Source of the DNA: Varroa destructor
Taxonomy: Eukaryota; Arthropoda; Arachnida; Mesostigmata; Varroidae
DNA: 64,000 nucleotides
Direction: 5' to 3'
NCBI RefSeq assembly: GCF_002443255.2
Contig: NW_019211458.1
Coordinates: 41,482,365-41,546,364, forward strand
In this document: one piece after another, positions 13,497-25,700 of the stretch
How positions within the stretch are numbered: the first letter of the stretch is position 1
Layout: every line of letters begins with the position of its first letter
Notes under the pieces: model-generated
Databases searched by the model: none
Told to the model about the DNA's origin: nothing
What the model saw: the letters and a program-made list of their open reading frames with translations, nothing else
Position numbers and translations under genes: made by a program

Positions 13497-14129
13497 GTAA
13501 GCCTAGATTGAATCGTTCAAGATAATAGTGTCAATTTTTAGACAAGAACGTGACCATATATCCTCAATGCATAGCAAACGTAGTATCTATTTATCTTGTA
13601 ATTTTTCCGCACTTTGCTAGTTCCCGATAGCGATTCGGCATCTGCAGGTTATTCTAATTTTTTTCGATAATTTTGTCAGCCTTTTTATGAACAAAATAAT
13701 CACTGCCTCCATATGCTTTATACAATAATACCTAAATGTGTCTTGTGGACATAACAGACGACGCTACGAAAATCGTAGACTCGCGTTAAAAGCTGTCCAC
13801 GTGAAAAAGATTCGTTCAAAAATTGTGAGATTAGAGAAAATACCAAATAAATATACTTTCCATGTAGTTGAGGCCGGATACGGTTTATTAGGATATAGCC
13901 ACTTGTGCTTTTAGCAACGAACTGACAAAGAGCCATGGCTAATAGAAAACTTGGCTACTATAACTTAACATGAGTTCCATCTTGGAGCTGCAGCGGCAGG
14001 CACAGCTTGTTGTATAAACCTTGTGTGCGGTTCTGTGGGTTCTGCTACCAGAAGCACAGATCGCCGCTATATTAAAAAAATCTAGGAATTAATTTTTTTA
14101 ATGGGTCTTGTGCAAGATTATATGCGAGG

Positions 14130-14800
14130 ATGAATCACGCGGTGTTCTATGTCAAAGTCAATGGATGTTAGCACTTACCATACAAGCTTACTTCAGTTAA
14201 ATTAATATGGTTAAAAAAATCGATAAATGGGTGCCACATGATTTCAATAAGGGCAAGAAAGGAAGACGTTTGATTTTGTTTACTCTCCTGTTATGGGTGC
14301 GACCAATTTTTGCACCTGTGATGAAAATGGGTCTTTTACCAGGATCGCATATAATCACATCAGTCGAAGGATGTGGAACCGGCAGGACATCAATTTAAAG
14401 CAAGTGTACCGCTGTAGTTTTGGCGTTTAGGTTAGTTTAGTGCAAGAGCTTTCCATAATAAAAGCATTTGTCAGTTACGGCTGAAGTGCATGTTCAACAA
14501 TCGCATGGGGCAATAAACAAACTGTGCATTAAATATCCAAGATCATTAAATAAAGTTAAACCACCCTTATTGCGCGACAATGCTTGACCACAAACTGCAA
14601 GAGTCACAGTCTAATAGCTAAAGTTAGAGACTTTCTGTTATTTACCAAATCTACCAGGCACTACTTTCAGAGACTGATAATTTTTTCAAGTTCTCAACAA
14701 CTTCCTAATAGGAAAATCGTTCAAATCTTAACACGATGTCCGAATCGTCTTTCGAAACTTGGTAGATTATCGTATCTGAAACTTCTACAACAGCAATAAA
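14130..14800 (+). mobile_element. Decayed mariner transposase fragment
   Basis: Successive blocks in shifting frames match the mariner transposase. They are: the linker NMVKKIDKWVPHDF (from about 14204); a TCDE block with the first catalytic Asp at 14320; the PPLLRDNA block with the second Asp at 14576; and a GTTFRD block with the probable third Asp at 14672. The next block is QVLNNFLIGKSFKS. Stops and at least one frameshift break it. From second to third Asp there are 31 residues instead of 34, suggesting a small deletion. The N-terminal DNA-binding part and terminal repeats were not found. Established knowledge: mariner elements move by cut-and-paste at TA sites. This copy cannot encode a working enzyme. 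Confidence 0.75.
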
Positions 14801-15020
14801 TTACCATTAGCAGCAAAATGAAAGGAGGTCACAGATGACAACGGTGCATAATTCGATTAAAAGTAAAGGAATTAATTCGTGAAAAAAGTTAAGGCGACTT
14901 ATTATTTCGCACTTCGTACTGAACGATTTAATATTATATATGACATAGCCTATACACGAATAGAAGAAAAACACGTAAAATTCATCCTATCGATCTTGTA
15001 ACACATTTTACAAATCGATG

Positions 15021-15026
15021 TTTATT
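15021..15026 (-). promoter_or_regulatory. Candidate polyadenylation signal AATAAA
   Basis: This is the first canonical AATAAA found downstream of the SSGW-repeat gene on the minus strand. It lies about 280 bases after the stop codon at 15309-15307. Confidence 0.4.
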
Positions 15027-15306
15027 TACGAATTCACGACAGCCACAAGGTGTTTAGCTAACTTTACAATAGCGTAGTGTACACGTAACAAATCGAAAAG
15101 TGTCCACGACGTGACGGTAGCTGAAGATGTAAAGAGGTATTACGCTCATGCGGAGGCTGAGATGAGTAGTGCGTTTATATTTACTAAAAAGAAGCATCTC
15201 GTGTCCTTTGCACACCAGGTCCACTACGTGGCAATCAATGTACAGCAATATTTTCAATTGTATATAAGCATATGTCTCACATTATTTTACTTAAGAGATC
15301 GTAGCT

Positions 15307-16984
15307 TTACCAGCCGCTGGAAGCGGATTGCCAACCGGCCTGAACCTTCTGGGGCCATCCCTGAGGCTGAGCATGCTTGACCTCAGCTGTGGCAACCGAT
15401 TTCACAAGGAGTACCTTCGCTTGAGCGTCTGCAGACTTATGCAAAATCTTGCCACCTTGGTCGATGGTACGGACCTGGTGAACAGTTTTAATAACGTGCG
15501 TTGGTCCCGCAACGGTCAACGACGGGCTTGCATGACCCTGATTTTGTTGCTGTTTGATAATGACGATCTTCTTTTCCTGTTGAGGTGTTGGGGCCTGCCA
15601 GCCAGATGATGCTGGGGCAGCGGTTTCCCAACCCGAAGACACGGATGCTGCATCCCATCCGGAAGATAAGGGGGCTGCCTGTTGCCATCCCGACGAAAGC
15701 TGGCCTGATTCCCAGCCCGAAGACGCCGAAGCCCATCCAGATTGTGTTGTGTCCCAACCAGAACTGGCAGCCTGCTGCCAACCTCCAGAACTCTCAAAAC
15801 CAGCACGAGTTGATGCGACGCATACCACAAGAGTGATCTAAATATGAAATGAAGTAAGAACAAGACGTTAGGTTATAATAAAAACCTCACAGCTAGCAGA
15901 CTTAGCAGTCTAGCGGGATTCGAGCATTGGTAAGCTATATTTGATGTTGCTGAGGTGTATACCCGAAGCTTTTGTGCAGAAAGATATAAAACACGGAGAG
16001 CGTCTGAGGCTAACAAGAACCAATAATGCCCACCACAACACTGACTATACTGAACCATACCCATTCACCAAGAACACAGAAACAAACCCCCTTCGCTTAA
16101 AACCGCTACCTAAATTTTAAACTTTTACCCTCTATAAATCTAGACAAGCACATATATGTGTATATATACAAACGCATAAGCTTTAACGGTAGGTTATGGA
16201 CGGATCAAATCAGTTGTTTCTCTGTGGTGCACGGAAAAGAAAAGATCACGGCAAAATTGCTCCAAATGTTTCAACCAGGGCGAAAACTCCAAATACTGCT
16301 CTTATAGGGAGATCCCGTTGAAGTTCTCAACTTGACAATTTTTCTGGCCAGCGTCACATGCATACACTTGAACTTTTTCGGCTTGTTTAAGCTTGGTCTC
16401 ATTCTCTTTCTGTTTTCTTCTTTTTCGTATTGAAAACATTCTCAGACCGCTGTCCTCCTCTATTCGATGTGGGCATCGGATTCCGATGTAGCCGCTACCA
16501 CCATCACAATTTCGACACCAGCGTGGCTATGGCTGTTCAAAAGCAAGTCAACTCAGACTAGTCGTAAACAACCAACAGCTTGCTTGTTGTCCGACACAAA
16601 CGTCATGCCGGCGTCTTCCTTATCCACTCCCATGATCCAGACTCCTTTCAATCCACATGACGAAATAGATGTAAAACGACGACGGCAAGAAAGTAAAAGA
16701 GACACACGCACAAAACGCAAAAGGACCAACGACCCTTAAACATGAGCCAAAGGTTTTTTAGGGCCACCGTCTGAACGACCACCAACATCATTGCATTGTT
16801 TCAAGGACGAACTGTTTAGGGATTTCTCAGTCAGCTCCGCGTTCTGGGTCCACGCTTGTTTATGCATGTATGCTCTTGTGTCCAGCTTTGGTTCGTTGTT
16901 TTTACATTAGTGACAGAAATAGCGGTAGAAAAAGAAACATGTTGACGTTACGTTACTGAGTAAGATACTTACAAAAGCCTTCAT
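15307..16984 (-). CDS. Secreted Ser-Ser-Gly-Trp repeat protein, two coding exons
   Basis: Coding exons are 16984-16973 (four codons, MKAF) and 15837-15307. The intron 16972-15838 starts GTAAGT and ends TTTCATATTTAG, in phase 0. The product is 180 residues. Residues 1-16 form a signal peptide (MKAFITLVVCVASTRA) that is split by the intron, so the protein should be secreted. From residue 17 to about 85 it carries repeated SSGW or SGW units separated by 5-8 residues rich in Gln, Ala, Thr and Ser. A non-repetitive block follows, containing KIVIIK, a Gln run, SLTVAG and TIDQGGKIL. Two more Gly-Trp units precede the end, and the last residue is Trp. I count eleven Gly-Trp pairs. Low-complexity secreted arthropod proteins of this layout are often cuticle, silk or cement components; that role is inference, and I do not recognise a named family. 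A related decayed copy lies at 26504-26953. Confidence 0.85.
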
Positions 16985-17228
16985 ATTTTCGCTAGTTTAG
17001 TTGCTATTTCGACGAACACAGCGAGGATAATGACAACACAGTGAGGTCTACAACAACGACAAGTCAACAACTACAACAATAACAACTCGGAGTGTTCAAC
17101 TCAGGAATCACTCTGCAGCAGCAGCAACGACAACAATAACTAAAATAACAATTTAAGCTGGTTCTACTCAGAGGACTGTTCGTTTCTCCGTTTATGACGG
17201 TTTGTCGTGTGTGCACCGCAACACAACT
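16985..17228 (-). other. Predicted 5' untranslated leader of the SSGW-repeat gene
   Basis: Read on the minus strand, these 244 bases contain no ATG before the MKAF start codon. That is expected of a leader and is unlikely by chance in a stretch this long. The sequence is rich in GTT/TTG repeats. It joins the initiator to the start codon without needing another intron. Confidence 0.45.
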
Positions 17229-17262
17229 GATGCTTTTTGTTCCATTTCGTCGTGTATTTATG
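17226..17262 (-). promoter_or_regulatory. TATA box and TCAGT initiator for the SSGW-repeat gene
   Basis: On the minus strand CATAAATA (17262-17255) is followed by TCAGT (17230-17226). The presumed +1 adenine is 17228, placing the first T of the TATA motif 32 bases upstream. This matches the usual arthropod TATA-to-initiator distance. It lies 244 bases upstream of the start codon of the gene it would serve. The motifs and spacing are seen; the start site itself is inferred. Confidence 0.55.
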
Positions 17263-17610
17263 CTTGGCCGTCGTACGTTATGCATTACGTACACAGGCCT
17301 CCCTTCCTCCGTCTCCACAAAACTCATTTGTATTACCGCATCAGCGCCGTCACCGCAGCGGCAGCAACGACAACACTGTAAGCATATAGTATGAAATGGC
17401 GATCCCTGCGGAACTTCTCACACACAGCGCCCGCAGTCTGCCCCCTGTCCCATATGCCCCCCTCAGGGCAATTCCTGACCCCCGATTCTTGGCGCCCGAA
17501 AAACCTCCTCTACTGCTCTCTCCATTTCAGAGCGGTCGATCGATCGAAAACCCACATCGCAAAGCATCGTCTACGGGTTGCTCTATCACGTCTATCGATG
17601 AGTATCGGCG

Positions 17611-17632
17611 CGTGCGTGTGCGTGTGTGTGTG
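17611..17632. repeat. (GT)n microsatellite, slightly interrupted
   Basis: GT repeats with two GC interruptions. They lie inside a 201-codon open frame (17391-17996) that I do not believe is coding. Confidence 0.85.
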
Positions 17633-17856
17633 TCTCATGCTGTCGTTACCAGAGCGTGACCTATGGCGCCATTGCCATCATTGCAGCTGCTGCCAGAACC
17701 GCTACTGTAGGCCACCGCTACTATTTAGGATTTTCGTTCAGCACAATTGCTCAGTATCTCTCTTCTGTTTTCATGTGTATAGCTCGCCCCCCGCAGGTAG
17801 ATTGGTATCTTCAATCGCTCCTCACAACAAGACGACGGCAGTAACGATAACAGAAG

Positions 17857-17890
17857 ATGACGGCGACGACGGCGACGGCGACGGCGACGA
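17857..17890. repeat. (GACGGC)n-type repeat
   Basis: GAC/GGC units in tandem. In the open frame they give an Asp-Gly run. Confidence 0.8.
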
Positions 17891-18879
17891 TATTACAGAT
17901 ACTGATGCTCTGCAGCAGCTAATGGCGACAATAATGATGAAATCGTGTCTGATTTTATCTCGATGGCTGCTAAAACTAAATCTAGTGATATTATAGGTTT
18001 GATTGCTTCAATAGTCTGACTACCTGCTAAGCTTACGCAAAGTCACTGATAGAACTCTGTACTGTACAGTGTACCCACGGTCCTAAGTTAGGAACTTCCC
18101 TTGTGCTTTGTTTCTCACTGTATGTAAATAGAGACTGTTTAAGGAATTTTTTTTTAACATTTACTAAACATGTCGTTTTTGATGGCCATATTTGTTCATT
18201 CACAGCAATTGCATCTTTAGTTCGAGACCTAAACCGCAAGTCATTTTCAAAATAAGGTCTTCTCTTTAATTTGCAAATAACTTTTTAATAGTAACTGTGC
18301 ATCAAGAGATATTCGTGGCTATAAACCTGTGTAACTTAAGTGAGCTGCATGCGAAAAATTCTAGCGGAAAATGAGTGTTAGTTTAGAAGCCTTAAAAATG
18401 CAAGGGCTCAACATGGCCAAAAACAAGAAAGAGACCACTAGAACTTATCCGGATGATCCAATTAACTATCTACATTTTCCTTTTCGAAATGACTGTTAAT
18501 TTCTATATCGAAGATTCAGATGTACTAAAAGCGGCTTCGTAAGCTGTTGTAATTAACTTTTAGGTCCTTTAAATCGAAGTTTTATTCGAGACCTTCTGCT
18601 TCGCCTGCGGTAAATCCTCCTTGAATTACTCGGGAGCTGCGGGAAAACAAGCAATAACGTAGATTGTCGATTTCGGTTGGAGTTTGTCCAGCGGACCTAA
18701 GTTTGTTCGAATGTAGACTTGTCATTCGTTACGTGACAGCATTCGCAAGGCAGTGACCTCTAACCGCGACTAGTTCTAGCCAAATATATTCCATCTATCT
18801 ACAGCCATAGTCTATTTCATGAATGGCAGCAATATGAACCTTATTACTATAAGGTCAACGTCACTCATGCATAACGTAG

Positions 18880-18913
18880 AGACAGACAGACAGGCAGGCA
18901 GGCAGGCAGGCAG
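18880..18913. repeat. (GACA)n then (GGCA)n microsatellite
   Basis: Two tetranucleotide types differing by one base stand side by side, consistent with one arising from the other. Confidence 0.9.
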
Positions 18914-19590
18914 ATACCGATCATGCTGCTTGTTCTTCTTATACAATTGATTCGTACGGAACGACGTGGTTGCGTGACGAATTGTCGCTATTGAATGGAG
19001 CGACACGATATTGCAATCGCGCATTAGCAGCACTGTCTGGATGGCCATTGTGCGCATTGGTAGATCGGGTAGCTGGCTGAATGAGATCTCAATGATCGCT
19101 ACCCTTCCAGGGCGCTAATCGAATTCAATGATACTAATACTGGTTCTATTCGTGTCTTGTGTAGACGCCAGGTAGCTGTCCGATCGATCTAAAAAAAGAA
19201 AATCGTTTTAGGGCTTTGAAATAGTCAGCATTTCATCCCGGTTTGTTTTTTTTTTTTCTATGCGTAATAAAAATAACGTAACATAAGAATACGTGTTATT
19301 AGGATAAAAGTTGTTTTGTACGGCTGTTGATGTGAATGGTTAAGACTTCAGTGTTTTCAGCGATAGTTGCTCAATTCGTCGATAGCATGTTTTATTTCTA
19401 AAGTAAAACTTTCATTCAAGAACGTAAGATCAAATTAGATGTCTTTGACAAGATCGCTTTGCGCTACAATAGCCGATCTGTTAATTAATCTATAGGTTTA
19501 TTTTTGCCTAAGTTATGCCGATTATTTAAACAAGAATTTTAAAAATGATCGCAAAAATATACAAACAGTGTATTGGTAGCATTTTCAGTG

Positions 19591-19611
19591 TTTTTTTTTT
19601 TTTTTTTTTTT
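19591..19611. repeat. Poly-T tract
   Basis: A run of 21 T. Confidence 0.9.
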
Positions 19612-19790
19612 ACTGCGCTGCTTTCTCTCGCAGAGCAACAAAAAGATGGCGTGTTCATCACCTAGTACACGCGACCGGCGGCAATATTTGAAGAAGATTA
19701 ACTACTAGAATTTATCCGGACCTCGTGTAGCAGTGATTCGGGTTGTTTGAAAAAAAATTAACGATTGTAAAGGAAAAGTTAAAAGGAGCG

Positions 19791-20044
19791 TTAAAAAATT
19801 GGAAAGATCATATTTCCGAACAACAAGGAAGCGTTGTCTATCTGTCGACTACTAATATCCTCTTTCACTTTCACAAAGTACACAGATTGTTCCGAGTTGC
19901 CTAAAGCACACTCTGCTTTATATAACGACAATTTTATAGCATATAAATACTTAATACGCAAACTTTTTGGCACACATTCGACACACGGTCCATTTTCCTC
20001 TAGAGTTAATTCCGCCACATCGTTACTCTTTAGAAGGAGACTGC
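19791..20044 (-). CDS. Candidate terminal exon, about 84 residues
   Basis: After CATTGGCTCCTTGCAG the frame with one leading base stays open to TAA. It contains LLLKSNDVAELTLEENGPC, then VECVPKSLRIKYLYAIKLSL, YKAECALGNSEQSVYFVKVK and a hydrophobic end (LLFGNMIFPIF). Alternating charged and hydrophobic residues suggest real protein. No family was recognised. Confidence 0.35.
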
Positions 20045-20623
20045 AAGGAGCCAATGCAGGCTCTGTCCAAGCTCATTGCCGAGACGTAGCTTATCCAGTA
20101 TTTTATTACTTTGGTATATATTCATCACTATAGTGACAAAATTTTCGCCTGCGTATCTGGCCTGCCTTTCAACAGATCTCCGATGATAGTTCTTGGGCTG
20201 CCACCGCACACTCTTTTGCAGTCCAACCACATTTACTTTTAGTTTTCGTACATTCTACTGTTTATGATCAATCTATAGACTAACTATGTTTTACTCACAG
20301 TTTTCATGCCTTACTTTTATTATGGTTCCCGCAATGTTTCGAAAAAAGATGACATCGCTCACTATCCTGCTATTCACAAAGATCTCCGAAGCGTATAACT
20401 TGAATTGTGCCCAATGGCTAAACCATACGCAGATCAATCTGGTTGACTACTCCTTACGTTGACTCCTAGCTTCCATACACCCTAAACTACTAGGTGTTCG
20501 CAACTTGCTCATACGCCTATCAACAGGAAGTCCTTCCCGTCAACAACCTCGTCACTGACGTGAATTATGCTACGGTTCTTCATTTGCTATCTATACGTCT
20601 CTAAGGTAGGCTTGTATTTGCAG

Positions 20624-20905
20624 CACGCCATTAACGATTACAACGCGTCACATAGCAGTCCCTGTTTCATTGAAATTATCCTTTGTCTTTGGATTTGTCG
20701 CGTGCCAGCCAGCGGACGGCTGCTGCGGTGGCCTTTTTTGTCTACCAATTGGTCGATGTCAACAAGACTCGGACCTCCTGCGACCTAAACAGGGTCATCA
20801 AATAGGTTTACCTGATATATTGTTGTCTACACCTATTGCTATCACTCCACAACCCCCAGAAACGACAACTGAGTTTTATGTTTTTCATCATTGCGCCTTT
20901 GGATA
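20624..20905 (+). CDS. Candidate terminal exon encoding a CC-type cysteine motif
   Basis: The frame is open from 20610 to the stop at 20904-20906. Acceptors are possible at CTTGTATTTGCAG (exon from 20624) or at GTCGCGTGCCAG (exon from about 20712). It encodes CQPADGCCGGLFCLPIGRC, spacing C-x5-CC-x4-C-x5-C. This looks like the second half of an inhibitor-cystine-knot (knottin) fold, in which the first cysteine would come from an upstream exon. A 60-residue tail without cysteine pairs follows. Read from a TTG at 20670, the same frame starts with a hydrophobic stretch (KLSFVFGFVA). Function is unknown, and no upstream exon was identified. Confidence 0.35.
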
Positions 20906-21682
20906 AGGCCCTCGCTCGGTTTTCTTGCTAAGCTCAAACTGGTCTTAGCTGTACATTCGGCCGCGTTAAAAACGTATCGACGTCGTTACTGTAGCAGGGC
21001 TTAATCAGCGCGCTTCGAAGACGATCCATTTCACTATCACGTCTCGCAGAGTACCTCAGTTAGCTCGCTGCCCCATATCGAGGAATGCCTCAGATCGAAG
21101 GTACAAAGGGCTATTTCCGTACCATCATCCTCGTCAATCGTTTAGCTTTTTCAAACACCCTGTTCATGAATCCTTTCAAGTCTTATTCTATTTTTCATAC
21201 TGTTCTTCTTGTTTGCACAGACCACCTTGCGGAGTGATAGCGCATGCTGAATATAAAGATCATGAATGCCGGTTTTTTATCCGATTCAGTTCTGGGATAT
21301 CAAAATAGCTCACTAACAATCTGCCAGTATCTAATAAAAATTCTACACAAGTGTTTATGTATTTAAGAACAGCGTCATGCGTCTATCCTTTGGAGCGAAT
21401 GCAACACGATAGAAACCAACTGTTCAGGGTCTTCTATATAAGGGTAAGCTACAAGAAACAAAAGAAATTTAATCACTTGCATTCAATTTATTTTTAAAAT
21501 TCTATTTAACACATACGTTACCTTTTTTTCCAGCGAAATCTGTAAGACTGTAAAGTTCGCTATTGGACGTCGTAGATAAAAGTGAATGTTGACGAAAATA
21601 TGGGACAATGTATTTAATTACCAACTAAAAGTTTCGCAAGCCCAACGTCCACACACAAATCTGTCTCTAAAGGTTAAAAAAG

Positions 21683-21752
21683 CGTCGTCTGCAGTGATTA
21701 GAGGAGCTTTCCTAAGGGTGCCTGTGGTGCCAGCTTCAACCTGCAGACGACG
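21683..21752. repeat. Perfect inverted repeat, 12-base arms
   Basis: CGTCGTCTGCAG (21683-21694) pairs with 21741-21752, spacer 46 bases. It lies within an open but unrecognised plus-strand frame (21586-21882). Confidence 0.6.
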
Positions 21753-21899
21753 ATACCAATATAGGAATGAATCAATCTTTATAAAATTGTGCTTTTCTCA
21801 AATCAAAAATCTGCGTACTCAACTAAGACTTCTCAGAGGATCCACCAACTACGAGAACATTCAAAGTCCAGGATCTAGTTAGAAAATCATCCAAAAAAG

Positions 21900-22662
21900 G
21901 TCATGATTTACATTTGATGAAACTCTTAGGACCTTATTCGCTACGGACTAGACCGGTTGCATGAAGTCAGCGAATCTATACAACAGAAAAGAGCCGGTAG
22001 AGACATGCTTTATGGTAACGCAAAACCGCATGCGGAAACATAGTCGAAGCCATCCTTTTCAACTTTATATGAGAGAGTTTGTTGTACCCTACTTTGGACG
22101 TTGCGCTGACAAATTTCTATTTCTTTTCTCGTTTGTTTAACTTGAACATAACACAACAAAGTGTAATTAGATGATTTTTTCAAGAGGAAACCCGTTACCT
22201 TCTGCCGAAACCGTACACATAATTTAGTACAATATGAGACATGGAGAAATAAGCTACAGTTAGAAAAATAAAAATGTTTTCCTTTTACTACTACTTATAT
22301 TGGCTTTTTGTATGGTAACAATGGAAATGCAGGTTTCACTACAATGCCGTCGATCTGTTTCTCTCGAACAGGTCAGATGCTTTACATCTTAGAAAATGAT
22401 GTGAAATGCGTTTAAACGTCGTATTGTATGATATTTTTAAATGACATTAACTAACTGTAATGGCAGTTTTATCTTGCCCCCTAGGCTAAATAAGCGTCGT
22501 GCAGGCCACGATTTGGATAAACTTCATCATGATCAGAAGCAGTGAACTGAATTATCGTATACTGTTAACACAGATTACTCATTTTCTTATCTGTCACAAT
22601 GTAAGATGTCGGTCAAACGGTACCCATGTAACACGGTTGTCTTCAATACTATAAAAAGTTAC

Positions 22663-22717
<55 letters not shown>

Positions 22718-25700
22718 AATATCAACCGATGTAGTAGAATGCCCTGGCAAACTTTCTAACTATTTGGTTTTAAATATCTAAATAAAATATTAACTGAATA
22801 ATAGTTATTCAGCAAATTTCCTGGCAGGATTAGTTTTGCCTTTTTGCCTTGGAAGCTCCAATTCATTCGAATAAATACATATTTCGCACGCATGGCTTTA
22901 GGTGACTGGCCCCAAATACGAAACAAAATGTTTCTAAGCGCAACACTTAATGCGTTATTTATTTTTCCCGGGTTCCTTTTTTAAAGTTCGTTATGTTATA
23001 CTTTCAGTGGTCTCAACAAATTAACGTATACATACGTATTACTATGCTACTTAAATAGTACAATATTTAGTGAAGACGTTTAGCAGGGACTGGAAAAGAT
23101 CACGCTCAAGCAGACTAAGGCCGGGGTTAATTTTTGGGGGGCGAAAAATGAGGCTGAGGTTCATGAATTTTTTTGAGGAGTGTTTAACACTTTGTTGGAA
23201 ATCTATAGAAAAGCACCATTGCTTAACACACGGCCTTAAATAACGCTTGTGCAAAGGTCGCATTTCGTGTTCACGATCATAGCCTTACATAAGACAACCA
23301 GATCTACCTTTTTTTCCTTAGAAGGAGTGCATCCCTTTGGAACGCTTAACACCTTAGTAACTAACCCTGATTTAAGGAAACGTAGTTTGTTGACATAAAC
23401 TCACGGCATGGAATATTGAAACATGCCATGCCATGCCTAACCTAACATAAACTAGCTATGATGAGAAGCAGTTAACATACATATATTAATAATGGACACA
23501 AGGATATAAATGGAAAAGTTTCCAACATTACTCAGTTAGAGTTGTATGTTCAGAATCGAATTAACTTCAAATACTATTTTCGGTATGCTTATATGACAAT
23601 TCTTCGGATTCAAAAATCTGACGTATTCTTCTTGTAAAAACTCAGTTAATAGGCCAATGCTTTGTCAACACGCATGTGTACAACGCAGGCAACAAAAATA
23701 GACATTGAATAGTACTCAGATCGTTTACGTTGCCTGAATCACGACCACCATGTTTGACAACGCAAAATATATTTTGCCCTACCATACGCAATGCGTCGTG
23801 CCCGCTAAAAAGCACCAAGTTTGTTCCAGTTTCAAATACACGATGCCGATAAAATAGATAAAAACATTACTGCGATTTACATGCTCGCGTTCCACAGTCT
23901 GTGTATGTTGCAATACTTTTGTTGTGTTCAGCTTTGGCAATGTACATACGCAGATGGAACGAAAAAAAATCGCTGATATTAACAGATACAGCTTACCCTA
24001 CGACTTCATTTCGCGCCGCTGAACGAACCGTGTACCATACTGCCATCAAAATAATAACCACAGAAAGTGCGGCGTCGACGACCCGTCTCGTTGACTGTGA
24101 TCGTAGCTTAGTTGCATATAGAAGGAATAACTAATGCCCTGTCGGCTGAGGATGTTGCCCGAGCGTGATTCATAATTCATCTCCAACGCCAGCGGCGTTT
24201 TGCCATTCAATAGCAATAATAGTAGTTACCTCAACAAGTACTTAATTACGCTGGGCGTAAGCGTGAGGTCGGTGAAATCTGCTGCTATCATTGTCAACGT
24301 GTCTTCGAATTGATCGAAAAGCGAAAGTTATCTCGTATACTACTATATTTACAAGTGGAAAAAAGTCGCTCCCCCCACTTTATTACATCAGTAAGCGGCT
24401 CCGTTCTCCAACTGAAGGTATTTCCAACTGAAGACGAGGCTCAAAGCTCCTGCGTTTCACACAACCTGCTGTAATATAATTGTAAATAGATGGACGCTAA
24501 CAGGCACCTGATGCGATGAATAGTCATAAGTGAAATGGGGCAGTCTGGTAAGCACTTGTTGGAATAATTATTTATTACCTGTCATCTTATGCAATATCAA
24601 CGTGATAATCCGTTGTTACTTGTCACAATGATTTATATGGTACGTACACGGGTATTATACATCTTCTGCTTTAAGGCCGTTCATGTTTCTTAGATAATTC
24701 AGGCTTCAGAGTGCCTTCATCGTTCAGTGGAAATTGTTGCTAACGGCTCTCCATGTCGATATGTCTATAAACCTAGCAGATGCCATAACATGTTCGTTTA
24801 TCTAATCTCACAAGACCATATACTTGGGCTTTAGATGTGTTGCTTTATCACTGTAATAAGGCAAATTATCTTGCCTATAGCTGAAACATGCATTACTATA
24901 AAAAGTATTGAAAGCAAGTAAAGGGATGAACGGGTTAGGGGACACGAGGCGCTATAAATATGTCTTTAGAAAGGTGCGATCTGAGATTGATATTGCCGTA
25001 CTATATAAAACATTTTACTTTAAATGATCGCCAGTGTATGGGTTTGAATGGTCTTCTATGATTTTGAAGCAACTTACCTCAGCTGTCAATAGCTAAGCCA
25101 CTAGCTCGTATTACTGAATGTACCGATAAATATAGTAGAGTTACAAATTTATTATATCCTTTATATATTCAATATATGTTCACGCTTTCAAAAATATCGG
25201 TGCTGACTAGCCGCCTTCAATGAAAGTTCTCTTTTCTTTCTTTTCGATGTTGGTAAATAATCGTCTAGTAAAAAGTATTACGACTATAGAAGCGTGACAA
25301 ACGTCGATATACCATAGGGTAGTTCCATCACATAAAGATTATATGTATATGTGTAATTTAACAAGAAATTCCTAGAAACCGGAAGGGCGTAGCGTGCAGA
25401 TGTAAAAAAAATTCATTTATAATGGGTATAAATTAAAAGTTCACGATACGAGTGTCTCAGCTCATAAACCTGAAAATAGACCTGAAAATCAACATGTTCA
25501 CCAATCTACCCAGACTGCACAATTCGCGCAATCAAGCGTAAAATCAAAAGGCGTTGGTCGTAGATCTATTTGCATATCGTTATAGACAATGGTGCACGTT
25601 AAGCTAATATCCTGCTTCAGAAAATATTCGCCCAGTCGATAATTAAAAAGTAGCTATTATAGTGAAAGTTATTGCTACTTATAAATATAAAAAATTAGTG

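Larger units (their letters stand above)
17391..17996 (+). other. Longest open frame (201 codons), probably non-coding
   Basis: Three overlapping plus-strand frames and the composition are explained by GT and GACGGC repeats and higher G+C. It lies directly upstream of the minus-strand SSGW promoter, so it is more likely its upstream regulatory region. Confidence 0.35.

Noticed and set aside
15328..15863. Several open frames on both strands over the SSGW exon
   Set aside because: They are shadows of the repetitive, GC-rich coding exon in other frames.
17391..17996. 201-codon open frame, the longest in the window
   Set aside because: It is explained by GT and GACGGC repeats and high G+C, and parallel frames are open too. 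Composition (Cys/His runs, Asp-Gly run) follows the repeats.
23426..23460. CCTAACCTAAC as telomere-like repeat
   Set aside because: Only two units; too few for an internal telomeric tract.
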